From contig JAODTK010005681.1 of assembly GCA_026419785.1 (NCBI GenBank), positions 124,001 through 188,000 on the forward strand: a DNA stretch of 64,000 bases, in the 5' to 3' direction. The position numbers were made by a program, and so were the translations under genes. The notes below the pieces were generated by a model, which saw nothing but the letters and a program-made list of their open reading frames with translations, made no database searches and had not been told where the DNA came from. Source of the stretch: Sclerodactyla briareus (lineage: Eukaryota > Echinodermata > Holothuroidea > Dendrochirotida > Sclerodactylidae). Of this stretch, positions 33,069-45,040 are shown one piece after another. The first letter of the stretch is position 1. Every line of letters begins with the position of its first letter.

Positions 33069-35611
33069 CTGTGAAAGGTGGAATATCACTCGGCTGCATG
33101 TTACGTTCAATGCCTATATATAGAATGATAATGAAAGCAGGGGGGATTGGGAACCCAAGATCTTTTCGATTTGATATATTCAAAACTAATCGATATATCT
33201 CCATCCGGGGCGCGTGAATTAATTCATTGTGAGTATTTTTGTTGAACAAACATACATATTAAGAATAATTTTGATAGGGTCCGGAATAATACAACTATTG
33301 TACATCAAAATTATTAATACTCGGGATTTTGGTATCTGTGTTTATTACATTGAGGAAATTTAACTTCTGTCGAATTTCAGCTGATACATGTGAAACAATA
33401 TACACATTGCTGTAAAGCGATATGCCTTGTTACGGACCGCGCGTTAATGCGTAATACAAAGCCATTGCAGAACATTACTTATAAATCCTATCAGGTAACA
33501 TAAAAAAATAATGTTGTGACCAGAATAACTATTAATAACCATTCACTGGGCGTTTTTTAAAAAGAGAAACCTAAGAATAGCAGTTATATTCAATTGACTC
33601 TTGACAGTGTATTCTACAATAGTATTTCCCAGAAAAATGTGACAGGCATGTCTATACATTCCAAATAAACAGCAATAGAACAAGAAACGATATCTCGTCG
33701 TCCAAACTTGACAGAAGATACATTGTTCTAAAACCTCATATAGCTTGTGGCAGCTATCACGGCACAATCCATCAATTTTTCATTGATACAACTTTAGATG
33801 TAATTCAGTGTTTCTAGAAATTCAAACATGATGTATTAACCACTAGCAATAAGAATTGCTGAAATGCTGATTATTTGACGGACGTACCTTTTGCGTGAGT
33901 ACAACATTCCCATATTATTCTGTAAACCGACTGCAGTAAGAGGCTACATCGGAACATGCAATGCGTCACAAAACGATCCATTTTATAACAGGTGATGCTG
34001 ACTGACGAATTCCATGTGTCAGCATCTCGTTTTTTGTCTTGTTCTGCTGTCCGAACTTGTCGACACCGACTGGTGGAGCACTTCCCAGGCAAGTTCAGCT
34101 CTTGGGCGGCTACCATTGACGCTGTCAGATGATTTCTCTGGTACCGGGCGCTGTTACTTGACAGTCCTCACAATTCGAAAGACCTTTGCTGATTGAAGGA
34201 CACGGTGGCTTGGGTGTGACTGGATACGAGACCATTTTTACTCGTGAAAATTTGAAGCTATAGATTCGCAGATCCATTATCTTTCTTTTATTCCTTACGA
34301 GGCGAAACATTCTATGATTGGTAGTCACCAACCCGGGCTTGTGTATGTGTGGTGTCCTGCGTGTGTGTGCCATGTATTTGTGGGTTATCTGAAAATTGTT
34401 GTGAACACGATTTAAGAACAGCCGTAGATTTGATTTCCATCAAACTTTTGGTGACTTCTCCTCGAACTTGTTCCAATGAAATCAATGAAGATGCTGACAC
34501 TCCATGGATCACTGAAAACATTATCCTAAACATGAACCGAAGAGAGTGTATAGTCCCCATTTTTTTTGGTGGCGATCCTATTACATTAATGAGTGGGTGT
34601 AGCTTTATAACGAAAGCTGTGAAAATCTTGTGAACTTATACAAAGATAGAATTAAATTGCTTCCATACATGAGTTTCCACATGCCAGTAGTATGGAAAAG
34701 CAAATCAGAATGTTAAGTTGTGATTGTCGTCTGCTAGCGTCCAGCGAACAAGCGACGGCGAATTTTGCATACGTCACGATAAATATCGTAATGTGCACAC
34801 AACTCGGTATATCGGATCACACACTTTCATAATTTTATATCATTTTATTTGGACGGAAAATGCGTGAAATACCGTTTTGGTTGTCAATTTATCTAAATTG
34901 CTGGGTGCATTATATCGTTTTACAAGATTTATTTTAATTGACGACAATCCATCTTTAATCTCGACACCGTGTTCCGATTTCATCATCTAACTTATTGGGT
35001 GACATCAGTGAAATGCTAATATTGTTTTCTTCTCCTAAAACCCCGGTACCACTTCCATAATTTTAACCTCTTTCTCTCTACTCTACCTCAACATCCCCAT
35101 TCCGCGCCTCGTTATGAGGCAGTGCTTAGTCCCCCCTACCCCCCCTCCAACAAATTAACGCAGACACAACGTTACAGTCAATACTCACTGTACTCTTACT
35201 GCATCTCAAATGAGCAATTCCATCTGAGGATACACCCTAATGGTATATTTTTGTTCCATGTGTAGTTGTGGTTCAATGAACACTAGTACCCGTCGGAAGT
35301 AATATTGTATTCTCCTCTACGATCTTGCACCGCCAGGCACTCCGCTCTCCAACCATCAATATGGGAAACATCAGTTACGTCTGTTCCCCTGACCAGTATA
35401 AGAAGACATCAAGAGAGTTTTTTGTTGTCGCTGATATTGCAGCGCAAAGTACGGCCTCCTCCCCCGAATGGATCTTGACTTCTTTTTTCGGCAGTAAGGG
35501 CACTGTCTCCTGCAACATATACAACGTAGAAATACTATCCATGCGGCTCCATGGGGGTACATCTGCCATGTCAACCAGAATCATGCTAATCAAATTAAAT
35601 GCTAGTGCCAT
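32951..35611 (-). CDS. Two-Ig-domain membrane protein gene, partial (gene-level entry)
   Basis: Read right to left, exons at 35290-35509, about 34430-34511, 33888-34240 and 32951-33068 give one Ig domain split by an intron, a second Ig domain and a transmembrane helix. Ig domains bind ligands outside the cell, so this is a candidate cell-surface receptor or adhesion protein. The start is uncertain: the ATG at 35611 opens a frame running into the first Ig exon, but a good acceptor at 35509 suggests that the signal peptide is on an upstream exon. No cytoplasmic domain was identified downstream. Frame breaks within both Ig domains leave gene versus pseudogene open. Confidence 0.55.
33888..34240 (-). 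CDS. Ig-like domain 2
   Basis: Three overlapping frames in sequence give PVTPKPPCPSISKGL and CEDCQVTAPGTREII, then SVNGSRPRAELAWEV (strands B-C with the core Trp), then DTWNSSVSITCYKMD and THCMFRCS (strands E-F with the second Cys). The exon ends AAAAG/GTACGT in phase 1, as usual for Ig domains. About five bases seem to be missing just before SVNG, where LTC is expected. The upstream limit is approximate. Confidence 0.6.
34430..34511 (-). CDS. Second half of Ig-like domain 1
   Basis: The acceptor is GGATAATGTTTTCAG. The frame reads VIHGVSASS, the E-F turn that should follow SDG, then EQVRGEVTKSLMEIKST, a good G strand. The expected YxC of strand F is not visible: LISLEQV stands where LYxCEQV would be, so the second Cys is lost or mis-sequenced. 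The 3' limit was set where the Ig match ends. Confidence 0.4.
35290..35509 (-). CDS. First half of Ig-like domain 1
   Basis: The acceptor GTTGTATATGTTGCAG and a GG/GTACTA donor bound the exon. It reads EVKIHSGEEAVLC (strands A-B with the first Cys), then DVFLYW (strand C with the core Trp). After a one-base break it continues to DRRGEYNITSDG (strands D-E). The Cys-Trp spacing and the following block are typical of a V- or I-type Ig domain interrupted by an intron. Confidence 0.6.
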
Positions 35612-35619
35612 TCTAGACA

Positions 35620-38600
35620 GCGCTGTCCTAGCGGTTATGTATATGTTGTAAGACTGTTATTTGCATGATAAAGAGTTGTATGTCCCATTCAAGATTTTTT
35701 CAGTCGGGGTCTCTTGTTTGACTCCAGGTGTCGTCGAGTTCTCACCATGTTCCCTAAGTTTATCGGTGTTAGGCTGGTATTAGCCTAGGACTACGACCAA
35801 TTTCTCCTAAATGATGGATTCCACTAGACGAGCCAATTGGTGAACGGCTCATGGAACTTGATGGGTTAGTTTTTTGCATTTTGAATACCCCGTTTTACCG
35901 CAGAAATAGTGTTTTACTGTATCTATCCTGGCCTGTGTTGAATGTCTGTATTAATTGTTCCAAGGCTATTATTGCTACAACTTTGTGGCCTGATACGGTT
36001 TTTTTCCATGTTTGTATTTAGGACCTGGGGTTTGTCATGGGAGTTGTATGGTCCTGGAGGTATGAATTTATGAAAACCCTAGTGGGGGGGGGGGGGGGCA
36101 GACTCTAGCACCAAGTTTGTAATGTGTTTAGCACTGGAGAACTGTTTTAGGCGTTTGCGATTACGATAGGCGTCGTAGGCCTATAGCTTGGTTGGGTTGT
36201 TCAACCGCTGCGATTTGGCTGCACCTGTGGTCGGTTGTCTTGGTGGTGAAGAGCAAATTTCAGAGTGTCGGGTAGCATAGTGTTGTCTCTCCTGTTAATA
36301 TACTATGTTTATTATGTCAGAATAAAAAGCATGTATCATATTACAGTATGTCAGTTTCGCGGATGGGGCTACACTGCTGAAGAGAGTCCTCGTTCAACTC
36401 TTCGCTGTTGAGGGTTCGAATTCCTCTTGGCTGGACATCCGCTTCTGCGGACCACCGTCAGAGGGCGCCAGTAGTATATTCACTTTAGCCGGGAGAGTCT
36501 GTCGACCTGGGGGTTCGCTTACAACTTTTATTGATCAGTCAGAACTAGAATTGACCCTTTCCCCATTTTGAGCTTCTTTTGGAATAGTATCAAAGCTACT
36601 TATGTGTTGGTTGGCGACCAGGGAGATCACACATCAGTTGATAATTTCGGTGTGAGCGACAGAACCCCTTGTGCATTGGTGATTTATTAGGACTACCAGG
36701 TATTGGTATTGGCCTTACAAAGCTGGTTTTGGACGATCACCGGTTATCATACAGTGTGGTGTGACTTGAACATATGAGTTCAATGGCATGGATGTACTCC
36801 TTTTTTTCCTGTACAGAGTTTATTTGAGCAATAAATTAGACACTGAATGCTATTGAACCTCTCACTGTTTCTACCTTTGGCACTCCTCATAGGAGAGCTA
36901 CGTACCAACTAGACTTGATCCTAAAAAATGAGCCTGCCCACAGTTGTAGGTGCGCATGCTCATCAATAAACTGCTCAGTGTTATAGACCGAGATTCGACT
37001 CCATAGCGCTATCATTACGGTCTACTTTTACACTGACACCACTCTTTGAAAACTAAACCAATTAATCCCATTTTTTTGTTTGAATAGTATTGGGGAACGT
37101 CTTTCGAAGTTATGTGCAACATCAAATGGATAGTGTACCCCTATGACTTTTGACAAAACAGTTTGCCATCTCGTTAGCTGTAACTGCTAGCAGCTAATCA
37201 ACTCGTTTAGCCCATTCAGAAAGAAGAAAATTGGTCATGATGTCCACGTCCACAGATTGATTTTTGTTTGTCGTTGTTTCTTTTTTCTCTCCAGTGATCG
37301 TCAATCTATCACAGATGGCCATACAGGAAACCTCATATACACACATACGAACACATTGTGTGTGCGATAAACATTCCATTTGATCAGCGAATCCCAAGTA
37401 CAGTCTTCATATTGATCGACGAATCCCAAGTACAACCTTTAGTCCGCAACAGCGTACATCTGAATGAATAATCATAAGGCAAGGGTCAGTGACGTCAGAA
37501 GGTGGTCAGACTTGAATCCTGTGTAAAACCTCCACCCTCAAATTACCCTCTGTACCTATATGGAGGCCCTATATAGTAATTGCAACCACGTAGCAAAGGC
37601 AGGGTGAATGGCGAACTATTTCACCCACATCAAGAAATCGCACATGGCAATCGTTTCGTTCAATGGATCACTTCACATGTGCGTAGCTAACATTATATAT
37701 AACAATGTACTCACCTCCACTCTGAATATACCGACATAACAATGCAAACAAGAAAAACGAACCTGTCGATGCATTCTTTCTCCATCGTCTTTCCTCTGAA
37801 GAAAATATAGCGATTGAATTTTTTTTTTCTTCAATTTCCCCATGGATTTATTCAGATGGGTCAATACACTAATTGCAAAAATGATTGGAAACTCGGTTGA
37901 AACTCCAAAAGCCTTGGACCACTCTCCATAGATAATCCTAGGAATGGAGGCTTAAGATGTTTTCATTCAGGTAAATAAATCAACAATGAGTCTGCTGGCA
38001 CTGCTAGATTCTGTCGCATCATATCGTCATTCGAGTAAGACTGCAATAGTATGTGTGTACGTTACTCACATGAAACATGATTCGGTAACTACGTAGGAGC
38101 TTGCGATTACGAAAACTGAATAATACCTATTCCTTCGTCGTTTATTGAGTTAGCGTTAAGTTAACGCCATGGGTCTATATTATTTACGTTTTCGGTCGGT
38201 TTGTTGCGATTCGTAATCACTAAACAATGCGGTATCTTTATGCGAAGCTATATCTCCCAGTTACCACCTGGATAACCTATGCCAACTTTATTACACACCA
38301 ACTACAGACTACCAAAGGTGTGACTAGGGTGGTGTATAGGGGTTTTCAAGTATTTTCCCATTCGCCCGTGTTGCCTTTGATCTGTTCGTCGAATGTTGAG
38401 TTTTACCCTGTATCAATAGGTCATGTGGCATCCTTATATTCCATAACGTGTCTGCTATTAGGGAGCACCTTCAATGAAACGCGGAAGAAATAGAAAAAGG
38501 GGAAAGTAACAGTTTGCTAGACTAATGAAATAGTTCAAAAACATTAAAATCAGTCGTTACAGAACGGATGTTTTACGTTCTAAATGCCTGGAAATGAAGA

Positions 38601-39260
38601 GATATATAACCTAGGCTGGCCCCTTACCGTAACAAATGTGTGGTCATCCAATTTTATCAGCCTATTTTGCCTCGATTTTCCGAGTTTCGCTTTCCACGTC
38701 GCTTTCACGTCGATTGCCTGTCATAGTTGCTGGGCTTCATAATACCTACTCCATTGCTGCTGAGCAGTAATACCCCAACCCTGTTATAGCGACTGTTAGT
38801 CCTATACGAGATAGCATTGTATGCTTCAGCCATTTATTCATTACGTTCCATGATACTTTCCTTTCAATACAGTTTGTTCATTTTTTAGTTCGCTTGGACT
38901 ATGCTTTTCAGTTTTCGTTTTGTGAAGAGCTCAGTTCACCATCCATTATTAATTTGACAGACCAGTGCTTCCATCTCAGACGAATTCAAATAGTGCACCT
39001 CTAACCACCCACTGCTGTCAGAAGTGCAATGGATTTAATAAGGATTTTTTAAACGTCTTGATGTTCACTGGTAAGCAATCCATAGGAATATCGGGAGGGT
39101 ACTTTTCACACTTGAGAAAGAGAAAATGTGACGTGGTGTCTTGGCATCTCTTTGCTCATTATTCATTAGAAGATCTCAGAATAACCATAACTATTAGTCC
39201 AAAAGGTTGGAGTTCATGTTGCGATTCGTGACCCAGGCTGGACCACACAATCCAAAGTGA
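35620..39260. other. Intergenic or intronic, weak exon hints
   Basis: On the minus strand a short segment at 37715-37762 (FVFLVCIVMSVYSEW before a perfect GGAG/GTGAGT donor) could be a membrane helix, but its acceptor is purine-rich. An ORF end at 37194-37300 (LTITGEKKETTT to LLSEWAKRVD) could be a C-terminus. A 13-base G run lies near 36085. Confidence 0.3.
36370..36445 (+). repeat. Possible tRNA-like B-box element
   Basis: GAGGGTTCGAATTCCTC contains a B-box-like core within a weak stem, preceded by GGGGCTACACTGCTGAAGAG. A complete tRNA fold is not apparent. Confidence 0.2.
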
Positions 39261-39265
39261 TAGGA

Positions 39266-39656
39266 AACGCCAGTTTGCAACATAACCAACTAACCTTTTC
39301 CAGCCGTGGTTGGCGCAATTCGGAGAGTGCCGGCTCCCACCCTTGAGGTCATACTGCAGACTTTTAAATTGATTATGGTGCCCTCCCTCCCGCTCACTAA
39401 CGAGAAATGGAGGAGCTACGAACGTGCCGTCACGTTGCATGTTGCCGTCAGCGTGTGATAACCCCACTCCCACACTAGGTAGTGCCAAGAATGCCTTGTT
39501 CGTTGTACTTGGTGAGGATTCGCAGTCTGACAAAAGCGTGCACTCTCCAGAACATGGTAGAAAGTTCTCTGCTTGTCAAATCCATCCAATAAAAAAATTA
39601 AATACAATAATGATAACCCGTTGAGCATCTGGATCGTGCAGGGAAAGTCACTCCAG
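39266..39656 (-). CDS. Possible signal peptide plus Ig-like exon
   Basis: An internal ATG gives MLNGLSLLYLIFLLDGF, a plausible signal peptide. The frame continues to HTLTATCNVTARS, like an Ig B strand with Cys. After a TAG it continues LLHFSLVSGREGTIINLKV and ends AGLRI-like residues before AAAAG/GTTAG. A second frame is also open over much of this interval, so frame choice is uncertain. The layout resembles the signal-peptide and Ig-like exon at 15.7 kb. Confidence 0.33.
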
Positions 39657-39699
39657 ACAAGCCACTGAGAACTACATGCAGCGATCAACACACGCATCC

Positions 39700-42009
39700 T
39701 AATTTGCTTAGAACAATTACGTAATGGTACAGTTGTTGTTATTCAAAGGGATTATGACACTCCGAGCGCAAAACATTGAGAAGCTCATCAATTAATAATA
39801 AGCTGATTATTAATAAAAAATAATGATCCATATATCCTCTTCTCGTACGAAACCCAACTTGAACATACATTTTTCTACCCTCAAAAGGCCACCCTGTTGC
39901 TGATACTCCCGGAACTTCTTCTGGAGGCTGTCCGCTACGGAGTTCTTATTTTTGTTATACAACGCGTCATTGACATCCTGGGCAGCATCACTCTCGCGTT
40001 ATAGAGGTTCAGCAGTATAAAAAGCATGCCTGAACTGTTCGGTAACCAGGCAACGGGAAATAACTGGACATGGAAAAATGTATCAGATGATACGAGTTCT
40101 CTTTACAGACGTGTGAAGAAAAGATTGGCTAAGGATCTTTCTTTGGTAATTAACAACAACGAAGCCTGTGTGCTGTCGACCGGGTACCTATGTCCTTGGA
40201 GTCCAACTGTCAATTGATGTTAACGATGGAGACTACCTATGCTGGAAAAAAGATACAATGGTTCAGTTCATTCGGACGTTCAGAGTGAAATGGTAGAATG
40301 CTATTCACAGTAGCTAAATCCAAATCGCGAATGTGCAGCATCCTTACTTACCGGGCTCTTGCAAACTGTTTTCATGAGGTAGATCAGCTTCCACGGTCAC
40401 GAGTACAGTACTGGCCCATCTCTGTGTTTTTATTTCCCTGCGTTGTGTCTTGAAGGGGGGGGGGGGGGTATTGGCATAATAAGTAACTGACTCCAGTATT
40501 CATAAGCGACATGTTATTTTTTAATTTCCAGCAACGCTTAAGGTGTACGTTACTAAAGACAATTCTGTCGTATCTGTAACTACCGTAAGTTGCAGTATTC
40601 TGGGATGATACCGCCGTTAACATCTCCTAGTTTTTAAACGGTAACTATCCGACTGGGTTTTCTGTAGGGACCAGCCATGGTTCAAACTAACAACCACACT
40701 GACGCATGAACTTCACTCAGGAAAGAAGAGAATGAGTCCATCGATTGTGGCGGTGAAATTGGCCATACACTACAACCCACAAATAGGTTCTATGAAAATC
40801 AGCAAAGATGAGTGATGGGAAGCATATCTCATTCAAATAACCTCAAGATAGTGTATGTTTATCTGCTGATGAACTATCCGACCATCAGAGCAATTTTTAT
40901 TTCATCCAATTAGGGGTTTCACCCATTTTCTTTATTACAAACGACTTCGATTGAATCCACGACGTGGAAATCTATACCCGCGTGCTGGGAGCAACTATTT
41001 TCTACATATTACGACTAATGTCGACAACCTGACAGGCTAACCACAAGTGAAACTAAGACTTTCGTAAGCCACCTATTATTTGGGGCGGTGACCCGACATG
41101 CTTCACAACAATACATTTCCACAAATGTATTGGAAGTGCATCACTGACCTCTGGCTGACCTCCATTCCAGTAAACTAAATAAGATGAAGTATCAACGATC
41201 GCTCTCTATTGAATGCCATGCAGATTCGCCGTAATGTCCGATTATTCGTCGTGAGTTACCCTCCTTTTCCGTCGATTTTTTCTCTCTTCTCGTCTTCACA
41301 ACAAGGGGGGCTTTCCCTGCGTCTACACTAACACAACGACACAGATTCAACAGACATATTTAACTTTTGTAAGTCCTAATTTAATAATTTCGAGACAGAT
41401 TGAAGTACATAAAAGTTCGCTTTGTCTAAATCCTTCCCGAACGTATTTTTTGTGCTCATATCCATAGCCCACCCACATTAACAACCTATGGTTGCCATAT
41501 ATGTTCCGCAACCAGAAGACCATGAATAAGGCTCAAAAACCTGTTAGGTTGTGAGCTAGAGTTTAACCTCAGTCCTTACTGAATAAAAGTGATGACCTAT
41601 GACTTTAGTTACAATTACCGCACAGGTTGTGTTTGATGTGGTCATTGTCATGGTGAACTAGCTGAACCTTAACCGAGTTTCATACATCTATGCAAGGGTA
41701 CTGCCATCCTTCACTTTGACCCTTCACCGACCAAACTCAGAATAAGGAGGAGCCCCTGTTGCAAGACCGAAATGTGGAGTATTTCCACGTACGCGATAAT
41801 ATTCTCATCGTTACCACCCTCATATGGCACCCAGATTTGCACGCTCAATTCTATGACATGGACTCGAAAACATTACAACCATGCAAACATAATTATGCAT
41901 ACTTGCCCACTCCGCAAATAGTTTCTTTGTTTTTCTATTGGGAAACTTGTTTCCACTCTTAAAGTTATAATCTATGATAGAAGAATCGCTGTAGTGGGTT
42001 CGGTAGGTG
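39700..42009. other. No gene recognised
   Basis: AT-rich sequence. A G run at about 40456-40467 and a TGACCTTTGACC-like repetitive segment near 41590-41720 are the only notable items. Confidence 0.5.
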
Positions 42010-42840
42010 CTTGATGGTTACTTCTCACTCCTCATGGGAGAACAATGCCTGGAAGGCACCTAGCCGCATCCACCCCCCGCTTCCCCAGTATCCCATCCTT
42101 CTTCCGCAGTCAACTAGAAATCACGAAGGTACACTTGAAGCTGCGCCAACCAACACCAAAAGCAACGGTGCTCCAGAGGTGGGCCCAAACGCGCCGGCTC
42201 CCGTTCACATCAGAACACGGTTAGCAGGATCGTCCGCCGGAACGCCGCCATATGCCCAAAAGTCGAAGTCTTTTGCCAACAGCATTTACCCTCACACACA
42301 TTCCCTCATATACGCCGAGAACCATGACATAAAATACTGATCCTGCCAGTAGCAACCGAGGATTCGACGACATAGGGTAGAAAAAACAAAACGGCATCTC
42401 CGTTCGGCCCCAACAGTGAGCGTCCAGGTCTCCTAGAATATAGCAGACGGGATCACAAGGAGACAAAACACTGAGCCGGTTCTTCTGCTCAGGTAACGCG
42501 ACTGCCACACACCACCTCCGTGTTTCAAGCTTCCTATGGCTAGTCCAGACTTCTACTGACCTCGGGCAGAGCATAGCAGAGTCACTTAGAACTGCTTGAG
42601 GTAAACGAATGACTTGGTGACTTCCACGTTCTCGCCCGACACCTGGACAGACTCACTGGACAGACAGCACTGCTCAAGACCCTGGTCCTTGACACCTGAA
42701 GCCCAACGGATTTGCCTTCTGACTAAGGGCTTCCAAGAGCATCAACAAGGGAATCACTAACTCGGCGAGTAATGCAGCATCAGCCGCAAAGTCCAGGTCA
42801 GAAACCCTGAATCCTGATCCACCGTGTTATCAACATGATT
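42010..42840 (-). mobile_element. 3' part of a non-LTR retrotransposon ORF
   Basis: Reading leftwards: FRVSDLDFAADAALLAE (palm YADD-like block, with Asp changed to Ala), VTKSFVYL, ETWTLT, RRILG and WQD, then DPANRVL and LQVYLRD. This order is the RT thumb and C-terminal region of LINE families whose proteins end in a short Cys-containing tail; PSRHCSPM lies near 42045. Several frameshifts and stops mean it is dead. Confidence 0.7.
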
Positions 42841-43599
42841 ACTTCTGTAGAAAAACAACTTTTAAACTGCAAATGTTTTCAACACCATGACAAATGGCAT
42901 ACATTTAACGTAGTTATCTGTGTTGTTCATGTTCACGCCTTGGCTTATTTATGGTATGCCTTAGAGAGCTCCTCTTTTCTATGCATACTGATTCAAACTG
43001 TATAGGCCAAATGGGAACATCGATTGAATGGGCCTAAATATCGATCTCATTGTCTCCCATAACCTCTATTGTATCGAGCCTGCTGTTATTTATCTAAAGG
43101 GAACAGAGTGTTACCAGTACCAATTCAAGTTAGGATAACAGTGTGGTCGAGGGTAAACGATCCATAGCATCACTACCGTCCACATGGGCAGCCAAAGATC
43201 AATTAAATGCACGAGTATTAGTTTTGAAAAATCGTGGGGATAAACAATAGTGTAATCCAATCCCGATATCCATTACCGAAAAAAAACACTCTTTGATTAT
43301 GATAATATTTTCGACATTGTTGGGTTCATATGCGAATAAATTGACATTTTGATTAACATGATTGCTCGAATATCCGTCCACTTGGTGCATTTTTCCCCAA
43401 AGTAACGTTCCTGATCACCAGAAATAGTGAATACGTATTCCACGAGTATCAATTTATAAAATCGAAGCACGTATTTAAGGAACGGGCGCAATCACCCTTT
43501 CAACGCTCACAACTTCTTTTGAGCTACCTACATAAGGGGTTTGATTGGGGTCTTTAATGTCACTGATTTGGGAATACTGGATGTGTAACAGTGGTACCT

Positions 43600-44010
43600 C
43601 GGCTGTACCCACCCAAAGTACTTTATGCCAGATGATGATACTACCACAACACTCCTACTAGAGAAAGGGTAAGCGTTTTACAATCGTCACTAAGGTTCGT
43701 CTAAATACTGCCATGGGAACTGCTGCTTTGAATATTTACAACTGAGTAGCTAGCTGTTGGGAAACTTTTCATAGTTAACCAGAAAACCAAAAGGCTTAGT
43801 AATTCCTTGACTGGTTTCTAGAAAGGCGTATAGCCAGGCAACTAATGGGATAATATTGAGGTTTCATGGGGCAGCAATATATGTTATTACATAACACTAC
43901 ACTGAATTTTCTCAACAATGACCACATCTCACCAAACGCAAAACGTTTTCTATAGCACTAAACCGAATTTCATCTTTAATTAAGCGAGGACTGAGCAGCA
44001 TAGCTGACTG
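43600..44010. repeat. Direct repeat, left copy
   Basis: Landmarks shared with the right copy: CAGATG.T.ATA.TACCA, GGGTAAG.GTT.TA, CACTAAG.T.CGT.TAAATAC, TAGCTAGCTG, TAGTTAACCAG.AAACC.AAAGG and TTTTCTATAGCACTAAACCGAATTTC. No coding motif was recognised. Confidence 0.75.
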
Positions 44011-44649
44011 ACCTTGTATCTTGTTCACGTGAGAGTCCACAAAGTTTCAACTAGAATAGGCCAAGCATTCTGGGCTTCATAGTGTTACAAGAATTTCATA
44101 CTTGAACTCTGTGTCTGAGATTGACGTTCACGGACATGACTCTAAAAAACAATATGACCATGTACTATGATGATGAACACACATAACCAATTGTTTCACC
44201 AAAATTTGCCCAAATATGATTTTCTTAACAATTCCCTATTCATAAAGAAAAAAAAAAAAAAACCCAACACCGTAAACATCTCATAAGGTGGCTACCAAAA
44301 TTCAACTTGAATGAACCAAGTGTTTCCGGAACCTAAGAGTTTACAAGGAATTCAAAACTTTGATCTATACTGATCCTAGGATGACCTGCAACCTGACCCC
44401 AATACAATAGGGATTAACATGGGGTACACATTATGAAAAGTATTATGACTAATCATTAACCCCCTGAGTTATCGGCGCTTACAAGCAGGCGTCACACACA
44501 CACGTACACACAGCGCGCGCGAGCATAGAGGTGATACAACCATTCCAAAAACTTCTATTCGTTCCTACGCACAAAATTTTGTTGGATGAATATGTATCTG
44601 TCCAGACTTTACTAAGTGATCGTAAACAGTTGAACTTAGCTGTACTTAC

Positions 44650-45040
44650 AAAATTATCTTATTCCAGATGGTAATAATACCAATACATTCCTAATAGGGA
44701 TACGGGTAAGGTTCTATACCACATGTCACTAAGTCTCGTGTTAAATACTTGTAAGTGCACTTCTCGCTTTGAACTCTGATAAGTACAATGATTAGCTAGC
44801 TGCTGGCTTTTCTTGTTATAGTTAACCAGGAAACCCAAAAGGGTAGTGATGCCTGACTGATTCTAAAAACGATATCAGGCGGGGAGGGGATAATATTATA
44901 GGTTTCATTGGCAACATAATGTTATACGTACCTATAAAATTTCACAACAATGATTAAATCTCGACCAAACGCAATACATTTTCTATAGCACTAAACCGAA
45001 TTTCCTCTTCAATTGATTGAGACTGAGCATTGTTGACTTT
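44650..45040. repeat. Direct repeat, right copy
   Basis: About 1.04 kb downstream of the left copy in the same orientation, with the same landmarks in order, including TTTTCTATAGCACTAAACCG. Similarity beyond both copies is weak. Confidence 0.75.

Noticed and set aside
37715-37762. Small transmembrane exon on the minus strand
   Set aside because: The donor is perfect but the acceptor lacks a pyrimidine tract and a 48-base exon can easily arise by chance.
42011-42340. 109-codon Pro-rich ORF on the plus strand
   Set aside because: It is the antisense shadow of the minus-strand retrotransposon 3' end.
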